Source: Toxorhynchites rutilus septentrionalis (lineage: Eukaryota; Arthropoda; Insecta; Diptera; Culicidae). From it: a stretch of DNA of 64,000 nucleotides. The notes under the pieces are model-generated. The model ran no database searches. It had not been told where the DNA came from and saw only the letters and a list, made by a program, of their open reading frames with translations. Location: positions 304,307,455 to 304,371,454 of the forward strand of contig NC_073746.1 in the NCBI RefSeq assembly GCF_029784135.1, read 5' to 3'. This document shows positions 45,871 through 56,649 of this stretch, piece by piece. The number at the start of each line of letters is the position of its first letter. Positions within the stretch are counted from its first letter, which is position 1. A program made the translations under genes and the position numbers.

Positions 45871-45992
45871 AGGTGCATTTGCATATGAAGTAAAATTCTG
45901 ATTATACGCGAGCGTAACATGAGCAAATTTATAACACATGCGAATTGGGGCTCTTTTGGTATTAACAAGTTCTTCCGCATAGTAACTCGATG

Positions 45993-46367
45993 TTTTTTTT
46001 TTTTTTTTTATTTAAATCGTTTATTTTTACAGGCTCAGTTACATAGGTTTAAAGGAGCCGAACTCCTTACTGTATTGTTACTAGTATATATATACATTTT
46101 TCCTTAATTCTAATGTTAATAATATAGGAAACCGATTACTCGCGGTCAACTCGAGTTTAGAAGGGTGACATATTTTCTTCAGGAAAAGGAGGGGATATGA
46201 GGATATGTTGACATTGATCACACTCACACTCTCAATCACACTCATCACACTCAATTCTTAAACCTATCTTATATCTAATATGTATTTACATTTCATCTTA
46301 TTCTTAAGAAGGGATCCGATCTCTCACAAAGGAAAAGGAAAAGGAAAAACTAAGGGTATAAGGACAA
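45993..46367 (-). other. LINE 3' UTR and poly(A) tail
   Basis: Minus strand: GTGTGATTGAGAGTGTGAGT-like repeats, the conserved CTCGAGTTGACCGCGAGTAAT, TGTAACTGAGCC and then AAATAAACGATTTAAATAAA and A-run. It matches the 3' UTR at 23003-23365. Confidence 0.85.
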
Positions 46368-49300
46368 TCACACACGAAGATCGATAGCTTTAAGGAATAC
46401 ATATATTTGGGACATGTAATCAAGGTCTAACCGAGCCAACACGTCTCTCACCGGCACATTGGGCTGCCTTCCTCGGGCCCGAAGGGTGACTACTAAATTC
46501 GATCTGGCGACAAGATACAGCTCGCACGACCAAACAACGTGCTCGATGTCGTGGTAACCTTGGCCACAAACACAAAGATTGTTGTCGGCAAGATTAATAC
46601 GAAAGAGTAGCGCATCTAACGAACAGTGATTGGACATGAGTCGGGAGAAGGTGCGAATAAAGTCCCGGCTCAAGTCCAGACTTTTGAACCATGGTTTGAG
46701 GCTAACCTTAGGGATAATCGAGTGGAGCCACCGGCCCAATTCATCTTCGTTCCATTTGCGTTGCCAGTTAACTATGGTATTTTTGCGGACTAAAGAATAA
46801 AATTCATTGAAGGCGATTTGACGCTGATAAATATCGCCTTCAATTGCACCTACCTTTGCTAATGAGTCAGCCCTCTCATTACCCAGAATTGAGCAATGTG
46901 AAGGGACCCAGACAAAGGTAATGACATAACAGCGTCTGGATAAAGCACTCAAAATTTCTCGTATTCTCTCAAGGAAGTACGGCGAGTGCTTTTCCGGCCT
47001 CACTGAACGGATAGCTTCGACAGAGCTAAGACTATCCGTTACAATGTAATAGTGTTCAACAGGTCGTGAGGCGACGCTGTCCAGCGCCCAGTGTATCGCT
47101 GCCAATTCAGCAATATACACTGAGCAAGGATTCTGAAGACTGTGTGAGGTGCTAAAAAATTCGTTGAACACTCCAAATCCTGTGGACTCATTCATAGAGG
47201 ACCCATCAGTAAAGTACATATTATCACAATTGATATCCCCATACTTTGCATCGAAGATCGTTGGAACGATCCTCGATCGAAGATAATCTGATGTTCCATG
47301 GATATCCTGCTTCATGGACAGATCAAAATGCACAGAGGAATTGATGTAGTCAGGAAAACAAACACGGTTGGGAATATACGAAGAAGGATCAACCTGCATG
47401 GAGACGAATTCATGATATGAGCTCATGAATCCAGAATGAAAATTTAGCTCGATCAGCATCTCAAAATTTCCGATCACCAATGGGTTCATAACCTTACACC
47501 GGATGAGGAACCGAAGAGATAATAAATTGAAGCGATCTTTTAGTGGGAGTAGGCCTGCCAAAACCTCGAGACTCATGGTATGCGTTGAGGGCATACATCC
47601 CAACGCAATACGGAGACAAAGATACTGAATTCGCTCGAGTTTAATGAGGTGTGTTTTGGCAGCTGATTGAAAACAGAAACTGCCATACTCCATCACTGAG
47701 AGAATAGTTGTTCGATACAACATTATAAGATCTTCGGGATGGGCTCCCCACCAGGTGCCGGTAATTGTACGGAGAAAGTTTATTCTTTGTTGACATTTTT
47801 TACTCAGATACCTAATATGGGCCCCCCAAGTACATTTAGAGTCGAACCAGACCCCAAGATACTTGAATGACATAGCATGAGTGATCGGTTTACCCAAAAG
47901 TTGAAGCTTTGGTTTTGCTGGTTTATGCTTCCTAGAAAAAACCACCATCTCTGTTTTCTCCGTGGAGAATTCGATCCCTAGCCCAATGGCCCAGGTTGAA
48001 AAATTGTTCAAAGTATCTTGTAAGGATTCTTGCAGGTCGGATTCGTTTGATCCTACGACAGACACCACTCCATCATCTGCAAGTTGTCTTAGGCTGCAAT
48101 TTTGTGTAAGGCAATTGTCAATGTCGCTTACGTAGAAGTTGTACAAAAGGGGGCTTAAACATGAGCCCTGGGGGAGTCCCATGTAAGAGACCCGACTTAC
48201 TGCCGAATCTCCGTGAGAAAAGTTCAAATGTTTCTCACAAAGCAAGTTATATAACATATTATTCAATAGAGGCGGCAGACCCCGAGATTGTAATTTGTCT
48301 GACAAAACCTCTATTGAAACAGAATCAAAGGCCCCCTTTATGTCCAAGAATACTGAAGCCATTTGTTTTTTTTCGGCGTAAGCCAGTTGAATTTCTGAAG
48401 AAAGCAACGCAAGACAATCATTCGTCCCCTTGCCCCTGCGGAACCCATATTGTGTATCTGAGAGTAGGCCATTCGTTTCAACCCATCGATCAAGGCGAAA
48501 CAAGATAATTTTCTCCAACAATTTCCGTATACAAGACAGCATTGCTATTGGGCGGTACGAATTGAAGTCGGACGCGGGTTTTCCGGGTTTTTGAATAGCT
48601 ATAACTCGTACTTGTCTCCAATCATCTGGAACAATATTATTCTCCAGAAACCGATTGAATAAGTTCAACAAGCGATGTTTCGCCACATCAGGGAGATTTT
48701 TCAGCAAGTTGAACTTAATTCTATCCGATCCCGGAGCAGAATTGTTACATGAAAGGAGAGCAAGAGAGAATTCTACCATCGAAAACTCGGAATCAAGATC
48801 GCACCTATCTTGTGGTATATCTCGAATAATTCTTTGCACTGGAGCGGAATCGGGACAAACCTTTCGTGCAAAATTAAAAATCCATCGATGTGAATATTCC
48901 TCGCTTTCATTGGATGAAGAGCGATTTCTCATGTTTCGAGCCACTTTCCATAATTTTTTCATTGACGTTTCTCGTGACAAACCTCCCACGAAATTTCGCC
49001 AATAAGCACGTTTTTTCCCTTTGATCAAGTTTTTAAATTGATTTTCAAGGTCCAAATACTTCTGAAAATTTTCAGGGGTTCCACGTTTCCGAAAAGCTTT
49101 AAATGCATTCGATTTATCTCCATAAAGCTTGGAACACTGGCCATCCCACCATGGATTGGGAGGCCTTCGACGAATAGTGGAACCTGGGATGGGTTTCGTT
49201 TGAGCGCGAACCGCGCTGTCATATATCAAACGAGAAAGGAAGTTATACTCCTCCAATGGAGGCAAACCATCTCTGGAATTGATGGCTAGAGCAATCGCGT

Positions 49301-50051
49301 CCGCATATTTTTTCCAGTCAATGTGTCTTGTGAGGTCGTATGCCATGTTTATTGATTCAGAAGAATTCAACCCATTGGTGATAGAAATTTTGATTGGCAA
49401 GTGGTCACTACCGTTGGGATCCTGGATTACATTCCACTTGCAATCTAACGATAGTGAATTCGAGCAAAGCGAGAGGTCAAGAGCACTTGGTTTAGCAGGA
49501 GGTTTAGGTACACGTGTTGTTTCCCCAGTGTTCAAAACGGTCATATTGAAGCTGTTACAAAGGTCATATATCAACGATGAACGATTGTCGTCGTACTGTT
49601 CCCCCCAGGCAGTTCCGTGAGAGTTGAAGTCTCCCAAGATTAATCGTGGCTCAGGAAGGAGTGAGCACATGTCAACAAGTTGCTTGCGGCTAACCGCAGC
49701 TCTCGGAGGCCAATACAAGCTGACTATACAGAGGTCTTTGCCTCTGATGTTTGCATGACAAGCAACAGCTTCGATCCCTCCAATAGGTGGAAGGTCAATT
49801 CTAAAAAATGAGTGACACTTATTGATCCCCAATAGTACCCCTCCGTATCTGTCATCACGGTCCAAGCGTATTATATTAAAATCGTGGAAAGAGAGATTAT
49901 TTTGAGAAGAGAGCCAGGTTTCGGATAGAGCAAAAACATCACAATTGAGTTTATGAATTAGAAATTTGAATGTATCCAATTTAGGGATAAGACTACGACA
50001 ATTCCACTGTAAAACAGTGATATCTCCGACCTCTCTATTTAAATTAGACAT
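46368..50051 (-). CDS. LINE ORF2: endonuclease, RT, RNase H (1227 aa)
   Basis: The start is taken at ATG 50051, giving MSNLNREVGDITVLQWNCRS. Endonuclease spans residues 1 to about 220: SETWLSS, GDFNSHGTAWGE, GSDHLPI. The reverse transcriptase follows (about 440-760): KPGKPASDFNSYRPIAML, FLDIKGAFDSVS, GLPQGSCLSPLLYNFY, QLADDGVVSV. RNase H is at about 935-1065, with acidic residues in YFTDGSS, YIAELAAIHWAL, VTDSLSSVEAI and GNERADSLAK. The Cys/His tail CVCGQGYHDIEHVVWSC comes last. It would nick target DNA and copy the element RNA at the nick. The catalytic box has Leu before ADD in all copies here. Overlaps ORF1 by 8 nt. Confidence 0.94.
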   Translation of the reverse strand: MSNLNREVGDITVLQWNCRSLIPKLDTFKFLIHKLNCDVFALSETWLSSQNNLSFHDFNIIRLDRDDRYGGVLLGINKCHSFFRIDLPPIGGIEAVACHANIRGKDLCIVSLYWPPRAAVSRKQLVDMCSLLPEPRLILGDFNSHGTAWGEQYDDNRSSLIYDLCNSFNMTVLNTGETTRVPKPPAKPSALDLSLCSNSLSLDCKWNVIQDPNGSDHLPIKISITNGLNSSESINMAYDLTRHIDWKKYADAIALAINSRDGLPPLEEYNFLSRLIYDSAVRAQTKPIPGSTIRRRPPNPWWDGQCSKLYGDKSNAFKAFRKRGTPENFQKYLDLENQFKNLIKGKKRAYWRNFVGGLSRETSMKKLWKVARNMRNRSSSNESEEYSHRWIFNFARKVCPDSAPVQRIIRDIPQDRCDLDSEFSMVEFSLALLSCNNSAPGSDRIKFNLLKNLPDVAKHRLLNLFNRFLENNIVPDDWRQVRVIAIQKPGKPASDFNSYRPIAMLSCIRKLLEKIILFRLDRWVETNGLLSDTQYGFRRGKGTNDCLALLSSEIQLAYAEKKQMASVFLDIKGAFDSVSIEVLSDKLQSRGLPPLLNNMLYNLLCEKHLNFSHGDSAVSRVSYMGLPQGSCLSPLLYNFYVSDIDNCLTQNCSLRQLADDGVVSVVGSNESDLQESLQDTLNNFSTWAIGLGIEFSTEKTEMVVFSRKHKPAKPKLQLLGKPITHAMSFKYLGVWFDSKCTWGAHIRYLSKKCQQRINFLRTITGTWWGAHPEDLIMLYRTTILSVMEYGSFCFQSAAKTHLIKLERIQYLCLRIALGCMPSTHTMSLEVLAGLLPLKDRFNLLSLRFLIRCKVMNPLVIGNFEMLIELNFHSGFMSSYHEFVSMQVDPSSYIPNRVCFPDYINSSVHFDLSMKQDIHGTSDYLRSRIVPTIFDAKYGDINCDNMYFTDGSSMNESTGFGVFNEFFSTSHSLQNPCSVYIAELAAIHWALDSVASRPVEHYYIVTDSLSSVEAIRSVRPEKHSPYFLERIREILSALSRRCYVITFVWVPSHCSILGNERADSLAKVGAIEGDIYQRQIAFNEFYSLVRKNTIVNWQRKWNEDELGRWLHSIIPKVSLKPWFKSLDLSRDFIRTFSRLMSNHCSLDALLFRINLADNNLCVCGQGYHDIEHVVWSCELYLVARSNLVVTLRARGRQPNVPVRDVLARLDLDYMSQIYVFLKAIDLRV

Positions 50052-51615
50052 CAAGAGAGATAATCATTGCAAGGAGGGGCCATGTTTGCATCAATTGCTG
50101 CAAAATTGTCTTTAGTACTGGAAGCATTGCGGTGACAATGGTTCTGATGGAGTCGGAAACATTAAAACACGTGAAGATTTGATCCACAAGGTCAGACAAC
50201 TTTATAAATCCCGATTGGGAAGTTGAACTTGATGGAAAAACAGGGACAGTTGGGGTTTTTGATGTCCCCTCGAGTGCTGGGTCGTTCGAAGGTGAACTAT
50301 TACCACGGAGGCCAGGAGGGACCTGATTTTGCTTATCCGCTGCACTCGATTTTTTGGGCAAGCTAACAGGGGGTATCACCGGAGGGACTTGTCCTTGAAC
50401 TTTGGGAGTGGTCACATTTTTGCGCCGGGGATTCCCTTGAGAAATAAACGGCGTGCCCCCGTTAGCTGTATCCGCTTCCATTTCGTCAACTGGCAACGTA
50501 GCGAAGACATTGTGTGTATTGATTGGTTGTTGTTCTTGAGCCAGTGGAGAAGCGCCCTTCAAAATTTCTGCGAAAGTGCGTTTAGAGCGTTCCCTCAAAG
50601 AGCGCTTCTGTTTCTCCCAGCGAGCCTTGTATGTTTCACAAGCTGAGAGCACGTGTGGGGATCCCCCGCAATATGGACACTTATGCTCAGTCGCACTGCA
50701 GGATTTCCCCTCATGTTGCTCTCCGCAAGTGGCACATCGTTCTTTATTGGCACAATAAGCAGCCGTATGACCAACTGACTTGCACTTTAGACAAGTCATT
50801 GGCTTTGGAATAAAAAGTCGCACGGCTAACCTCAATTTATCTACCATCACGTAGTCAGGGAGAGCTGAACCAGCGAAGGTGACTCGAAACGAGTTGGACG
50901 GCGTAAATTTCTTTTCTTCTCCTTCATGGGAGACTGTTCCGAGCTGGCGGCAACCCAAGATCTTAACAGTCGTCGAGGGCAGTTTTTTAAAACGGCCGGT
51001 ACCTTCACTCGTAATGTATTCGCACGTCAAGCCCGTTTCGGTTATCACACCCTCAATTTCGACTATGTGAGAGGGTATGTAGACCCGATACTCAATTGAA
51101 AAATGCTGATCGACAACAATCTTGTTTGCGTCTTTTCGATCATTCACGACAACTCGCAATTTGTTTGGTCTAACCTTCGAAATTTCCGAAACGGAGGTAT
51201 ACCTTGCCAGATCTTTCGCGATCTGCATGACTCTCAACGCCTTTCCATTTGGCTTAGGCCTGAAGAAAACAACCCAGGGACCAGTTCCGGGCGCATCTTC
51301 TGGATAGACCTTTACACGGGGAGTGGGAATAACAGGGGGGGAAGGCGAGGACGGGGATTGAGAGTGGGAAGGCGAAGGTTGAGAAGGAGCGGGAAGAACA
51401 GAGGGAGAAGACGAGGTTGAAGGTAGAGTGGGATCGTTAAGGGCAGATGGGAGATTTGCTAGTTTTTTGGAGGGAGGCTTGGTAGGGTTAGCTGACTCGT
51501 CCCCAGAAGAAGTATCTTCCGTATTTGGAACACGTTTGAGTGACTTTTTTTTATCCGTTAGGAGGGAACTAGAGTCAGAGACCTCCATATCCGAAGGTCC
51601 CCCACTCTCTGCCAT
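50044..51615 (-). CDS. LINE ORF1, gag-like with three zinc knuckles (523 aa)
   Basis: Starts MAESGGPSDMEVSDSSSLL. A Ser/Pro-rich segment (about residues 55-95) precedes the domain RVKVYPEDAPGTGPWVVFF. The zinc knuckles are CLKCKSVGHTAAYC, CATCGEQHEGKSC and CPYCGGSPHVLSAC; a Gln/Pro-rich linker and the hydrophobic end SLDV follow. The role is RNA packaging in the transposition particle. Against the copy at 17804-19372, residues up to about 240 differ at many positions while the rest and ORF2 are almost identical. Confidence 0.94.
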   Translation of the reverse strand: MAESGGPSDMEVSDSSSLLTDKKKSLKRVPNTEDTSSGDESANPTKPPSKKLANLPSALNDPTLPSTSSSPSVLPAPSQPSPSHSQSPSSPSPPVIPTPRVKVYPEDAPGTGPWVVFFRPKPNGKALRVMQIAKDLARYTSVSEISKVRPNKLRVVVNDRKDANKIVVDQHFSIEYRVYIPSHIVEIEGVITETGLTCEYITSEGTGRFKKLPSTTVKILGCRQLGTVSHEGEEKKFTPSNSFRVTFAGSALPDYVMVDKLRLAVRLFIPKPMTCLKCKSVGHTAAYCANKERCATCGEQHEGKSCSATEHKCPYCGGSPHVLSACETYKARWEKQKRSLRERSKRTFAEILKGASPLAQEQQPINTHNVFATLPVDEMEADTANGGTPFISQGNPRRKNVTTPKVQGQVPPVIPPVSLPKKSSAADKQNQVPPGLRGNSSPSNDPALEGTSKTPTVPVFPSSSTSQSGFIKLSDLVDQIFTCFNVSDSIRTIVTAMLPVLKTILQQLMQTWPLLAMIISLDV

Positions 51616-52117
51616 TTTAAATTTTCACTTATATTCTAAGTATTTTTTTAAACAATATTTCACAATAAAATAATTCACAAAAACAAAAAAAAAAAAAAAC
51701 TTATAATTATTAAATATTTTCTCTCAGTATATTCAATCTTATTCACCTATGAACGCACTCCAGTGCAGATGAACGGGAGCGTGCTGAAAGCTCGTTGGTG
51801 GTGGGAATGTGCCTACGACACCACTACACACAGTCGTCGGTGAAAGCTTACCCGCACTGTCACTGTTGGCACGATGACTCGGCGAAATCTCCAATGTCGG
51901 CGAAGCAGCGACAAAACAAAAACCAATGCTTGGCTTTCCGAGGATGAAAGCCTTTATCCACTTGCAGGCAGGGCACTTCACTCACTATCCAGATAGTGAA
52001 ATGAACTCTTCAGCGGCAAAAAAACAACAATCACGCGGTAACCGATAACGGAACTTGGACGCGACTTTCCTTCGTCTGGTTACTTCGGGCAATCGGCGAA
52101 GAATGAGTAACTCGATG

Positions 52118-52680
52118 TTGATAATCCCTTAATATTTTCCTTCGTTGATCGTATTGTTTTCACATATTCACGTTGGAGAGCCTTAACCCTTCTCTTCGTT
52201 GGCCGAGGCATTTTGATTGAATGTAATACTTTTCCGTTTACTGTATTGAAAACATAGGCAGCCGTGGCAGTGTTCCGAGCTCTGCAATACAATTTTCTTA
52301 CTCAATGTTAAAGTTGCTAAAACTTACATTATAGACCCATTAAACGTAAAAATAATAATTGTATTGATATCAACACAATTTTATTCTCTTGATTTTCATG
52401 ACATGAAACGCTATGACTCAGGAATAACATTTTATTGAGTAGTTTTTATAGCTGTTTCGATGATGTTGTCTGGCATCAGTGTCGAAAAAATAACGATGCT
52501 TTCACCAATACAAACAAAACCATTGAGGAGAATTGAAAAATGAAAATATAACTTTCAGAGCACTAGCTCGAGTTTTCCGACGTTTGGCGCTATACAGTGC
52601 GACAGCAGATGAAAATTTAATACCTTGTGAGTAATCGATTAGAGTTTGGTTGATATTACTTGGTGGGAAGTGTTCGAAAA
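52118..52680. other. Unassigned DNA between LINE and Gr-E chimera
   Basis: Frames on the minus strand (for example 52502-52882) show no family features. Right part may be the 5' portion of the transposase remnant that follows. Confidence 0.3.
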
Positions 52681-52779
52681 CGATCATTTTCTTCACACTG
52701 TTTCGCAAAATGATTTTCGGACGAGAGGTGAGAGAGGGAGATGAAAGAAATGAGCGCCATTCGTGGCTAGCTTCCACCT

Positions 52780-52985
52780 TCACCTTAAAGCCGCCCTTCT
52801 TTAGCTCCGGACGGCAGTGAACGGGGAAATTTATAGTACGAAGTGCCTGCCGGAAATTGCGTCGTTCATCAAGAAATACCATAAGCGCGAAGACGCGGTG
52901 TTCTGGCCGGATCTGGCCACTACTCGGAGCGATCTTTAGAGGAGATGGAGCGACTGAATAACGATGTGGTACCCAAGTCGGCGAT
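52780..52985 (+). pseudogene. D37E-type mariner-group transposase fragment
   Basis: Reads AVNGEIYSTKCLPEIASFIK, then KYHKREDAVFWPDLATT, the region of the second catalytic Asp (WPDLA). A frame change follows and then LEEMERLNNDVVPK. It ends directly against receptor-like sequence. This signature is typical of the mosquito D37E group within Tc1/mariner. A second fragment of a similar enzyme, covering the following segment, lies at 56650-57030 on the other side of the receptor pseudogene. Confidence 0.75.
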
Positions 52986-55979
52986 TTTTGTTGTTGCGAA
53001 TGCCATGTTTCTAACGGAAACGAGAAAAATGCATTTTCTACTGGTAGTGGCCTGGATACTGAATGGTTTCTTCATGATACCAGTGATGGTAGTTTGCAAC
53101 ATATTCCAAGGCATGGCCGTTGTGGCTTCAACACTCTACCGGAACGTGAATCATCGTATTATGAACGTGAATGAACGATTGGGTCAACTTGATGAGAACG
53201 AATCGCACTGGAAACAAAACGTGAAGGAAAAGATGAAGATTTGTGAAAAACTGGACAAGGAAATAAACAATCTATGCCTTTGGCATCGTACGATCAACGC
53301 AACGGTTCAACGCCTGACAGATGTGTTCGCTGGACCGATGATTTGTATTATGCTGTATCAGTTCGTCATTTCAATATCAGATGTAATGTTTGGACTGTAC
53401 CAGAACACAATGTCATGCTGATAAAAACTATCCAAGAAAATCGAGAGCCGGAATACTATCAAATTACAGGTGCCATACTTTTTATTTTGTTTTGTGCAAC
53501 TCAAATTTACTACACGGTGGCTTCCTGTGCGCAGATGACGAAAAGGGTAAATCTAAACATAACCTCATCCCACGTAGAATAGAGTACAATTCATATTTGG
53601 TATATTTTTTCAGGCAGAAAAAACCGGCGTGTTGCTGAATGAATTTTTCCAAACGGATGTTGATGACCGTGTTGAGCTGAGTGTAAAATGGGACAAACAA
53701 TTACTCTACACTCGTGGCCATAGGCTCAATCTGTTCTAAAACTTACAGCAAGTATGCTTTTCGAGCAAAAAATATTGGACCAGAACCTCAGAAACTTTAA
53801 CACGATGGATGTTTTTCATAATTTGATTTGTTTCAAGCCTTCGGCCATGACTGTATCATTAACAAATTGTGACCCGACCCTCTACGATTTTTTTAAAAAT
53901 TGGTACTTATGATGGAAACTACCCAAAATCACAATTTTCATTATCATATGAACAAAATTAAACTACGACTGATTCTTTAAAGGGCGTTTGCAAAAGCATT
54001 CATCTTTCTTTCAAAAAATCGTTGCAGGAAATCCGGTTATCTGACTAAATTTCATGATGAAATATGGGAAGGAATGTAAAGACGGACACCCTAAGTAAAA
54101 GTTGATTTTTTTTCGTGAATTTCACAAAAAAATATACAGACATCTCACCAGAAATTGGCAGTCTAGGTCTCTTTTCATGATAAAATTTGTCTTTGAGGCA
54201 GATATTTAAAAAAATGAATGTGTCCGGCATCTTTGAAAAAATAAGATTGAGTCGGGAACTTGGCGGGAAAGATGGACATTAATTGAAAATTCAAGTTTAT
54301 GTACTCGATAAGTTTTGAAGGTATTTAAATATGCTGTAAAAATGATTTAACAAAAAGGCTAAACTAAAATCACCTAGAAGGGCTTGTAATTTTTCTCATT
54401 TTTTCATGTCTAAAATAGCTTCCGGCTTTCGAAATGGATTAATAAAAGAAGGAGGAGATAATCAATTTTTTTTCAAAACCAAATGTTTGTCTTTTGTCGG
54501 TGGAGTGTCCGACCTGATTGGTATTTTATTTTCGTCAATATTTCTGGAGTGAAAATGAGAAAAAATCACCGCTGATTCGATAAACTGGAAGAGAAGTGAT
54601 GGTAAAACATTCACGTAAAAACAAATACCCCAAAAAATTACTCGATACCAATGAAAACCTTATTTTCTGGAGACGAAAATGTACATCGAGCTGCTTTTCG
54701 TGGATTACTTTTTTGTTTTTATTTACAATTTTAACAGAAGCCCAGCTAGGTGTACAAAGTAAGTGCCAAAAGTATTGATACAATGTTTTGCAAGTTTGTA
54801 CATCATGAAAATCAAAAATAAAAATGTAATTTATCAACTATACAGGGGTGTCCGTCTTTCCTACCTTGTCCATCTTTCCCGACTTTCCCCTAATGAAAAT
54901 ATTGTTAATAAAATGTCGGAACCTCAGTCAAAGTGTCCAGCAACAGTAGACATTTCCATAATTTCACGAACATGATTTTAATTATAATTGAATTGGTTAT
55001 ATCTCGAGAATGGTTAGTCCTAGGATAATATGTTACATGTAGTTTTTCATGTGGAATTGCATGTAGATTCCATTTTTTGTGTTACTTTTCTTGAATTGTT
55101 ATGATTTCACAAATTTTTAAAAATCATATCTCCATTTTTTCAGCGTTTTCAGCACTATTTGTTAAACTCTGTTAAATTGGAAGGATTTTACAATAAAAAT
55201 ATACAAAAAAAATATCGAAGGGGAGTATTTTTAGATGTAAATGTTTTTAATATTAAATTCAATTTTTGAGCAAGATTATTTAACAGTGCATTTAATATGT
55301 TATTTAATCCTAAATAACTCGTTACTATTTTCAAAAGAAAGATCAATGATATTGAGTACGCCCTTTTCATAAATCAGTAGTAATTTAAATTGGTCATATG
55401 ATAATGAAAATTGTGACTTTAGGTAGTTTCTATCATAAGCACAAATTTTCAAAAAAATCGGAGAGGGTCGCCTAATTTGGGATGGAATTGCTCTATAATT
55501 GCTCTCGTTCACAGATTGAAATATTTTCACTAGAGATGTTACATCACAGCTATAAGATTGAAGTTTATGGCCTCTACACCATTGATTTTACGCTGATTTA
55601 CTCGGTAATATTTTGCGTATAAGTTTTTGAAGTTTTAAGTAATTTCATATTTTGATTTATTATTGTATTATTACATGGAAAAACAAACACATTAAAAATT
55701 ATTTGTAAATCGATTTTTCCTTAGTACTATTTTCAAAAGATAATCAAAAATAAACGACGGATGAACAATACTGCTACAATCAACGAACGTTTAGATGAAT
55801 TTCTATCCTTTTCAATATTCAACAGATCTTTACAAGCTTGAGCCAAATCTTATCACATTACCAACTACACGAAAATTCATTTCTGTAATCACTAAGCGTA
55901 TTATTTTTTCCCGCAGATGGTTGCCACCATGACAAGCTACCTGATCGTGCTGATCCAGTTTGAATTAGCAGAATACTAA
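52986..55979 (+). pseudogene. Gustatory receptor Gr-E, truncated pseudogene
   Basis: The closest relative is Gr-F. The first about 155 residues are missing; coding similarity begins near IFVVANAMFLTETRKMHFLL, right after transposase sequence in the same open frame (52945-53421). The exons still recognisable are about 52986-53382 (to VISISD), about 53403-53546 (MLIKTIQENREPEYYQITGA), 53614-53682 (AEKTGVLLNEFFQTDVDDRV), 55515-55604 (IEIFSLEMLHHSYKIEVYGL) and 55917-55979 (TSYLIVLIQF, a good TYhhhhhQF match). The first intron has shrunk to about 20 bp with its acceptor lost, which shifts the frame into a stop (NTMSC). Intron 3 has grown to 1.8 kb. The later exons are well conserved, so loss of function looks recent. 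Confidence 0.85.
53683..55514. other. Expanded intron of Gr-E with an inverted repeat
   Basis: AT-rich, no gene. AAAGACGGACACCC at 54073-54086 faces its reverse complement GGGTGTCCGTCTTT at about 54846-54859, so a mobile element of about 0.8 kb may account for part of the growth. Related GGGAAAGATGGACA occurs at about 54263 and inverted at about 54868. Confidence 0.45.
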
Positions 55980-56640
55980 AAAAATATGTTTTGGAATTGA
56001 TGATTGAAGTATAAAACAATAAAATCAAAAAGTAGGAAAAACAAATCCTGAAATACTAGAATCCTGTTGGAGACATCTTTTGGGCAACCCGGACCTCTTT
56101 TTTGTTTCAATCGTAACGAAATACCTATCTATTGCATCAGAGAGTCTTCAATGTATTTTTTTTTGTTTTCACACGGACTCGCACTCCAGATACATGAGAA
56201 TAAGGTGTAAAATTTCGTGGTAGATCTTTGGTCTCCGGTTCACTATCGGTTTATTCGTCAATTCAGTTATTTGCATTGTGCAAACTAGATATAAGAGCCC
56301 ATTTTCACAGTGCGATAAACTGATCTAACAATTAAAGCTCGAATCATGTAATATCTGCACGCTCTGTTTATTTCACTGTAGCGCTCCTAGTGGCCGGATC
56401 TGAAATGTATCGACAGCAGTTTGTTTTGAAAAATACCTGAAAAAACGTATTCTTCCGTACAGTTTCGGCTAGTTCAGATTTATTTGATTACCCCAGGGTA
56501 GGTTCTAACCTATGAACGGGTTGGACACACGAATACTACGGAAGCTTACATGTAGGTAGGTAGTCATGGGGTTCGGGTAAGTATTATTTAGTATTATTTT
56601 TATTTTAAATCTCATTTTAAAGTTTATTATTATTTTAGAG
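55980..56640. other. Intergenic, nothing recognised
   Basis: 3' flank of the Gr-E pseudogene, then AT-rich DNA without recognisable coding or repeat features. Confidence 0.3.
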
Positions 56641-56649
56641 CTCACAATG

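Larger units (their letters stand above)
45993..52105 (-). mobile_element. I-clade LINE, full length with intact ORFs
   Basis: 6.1 kb on the minus strand, flanked by the 12-bp target duplication AGTAACTCGATG (45981-45992 and 52106-52117). The poly(A) tail appears as a T-run at 45993. The 5' UTR (52105-51616) is about 490 bp, and both ORFs are uninterrupted. Nothing in the sequence argues against activity; it could be a source of the other copies. It lies between the mariner at 45.2 kb and the Gr-E pseudogene. Confidence 0.93.
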
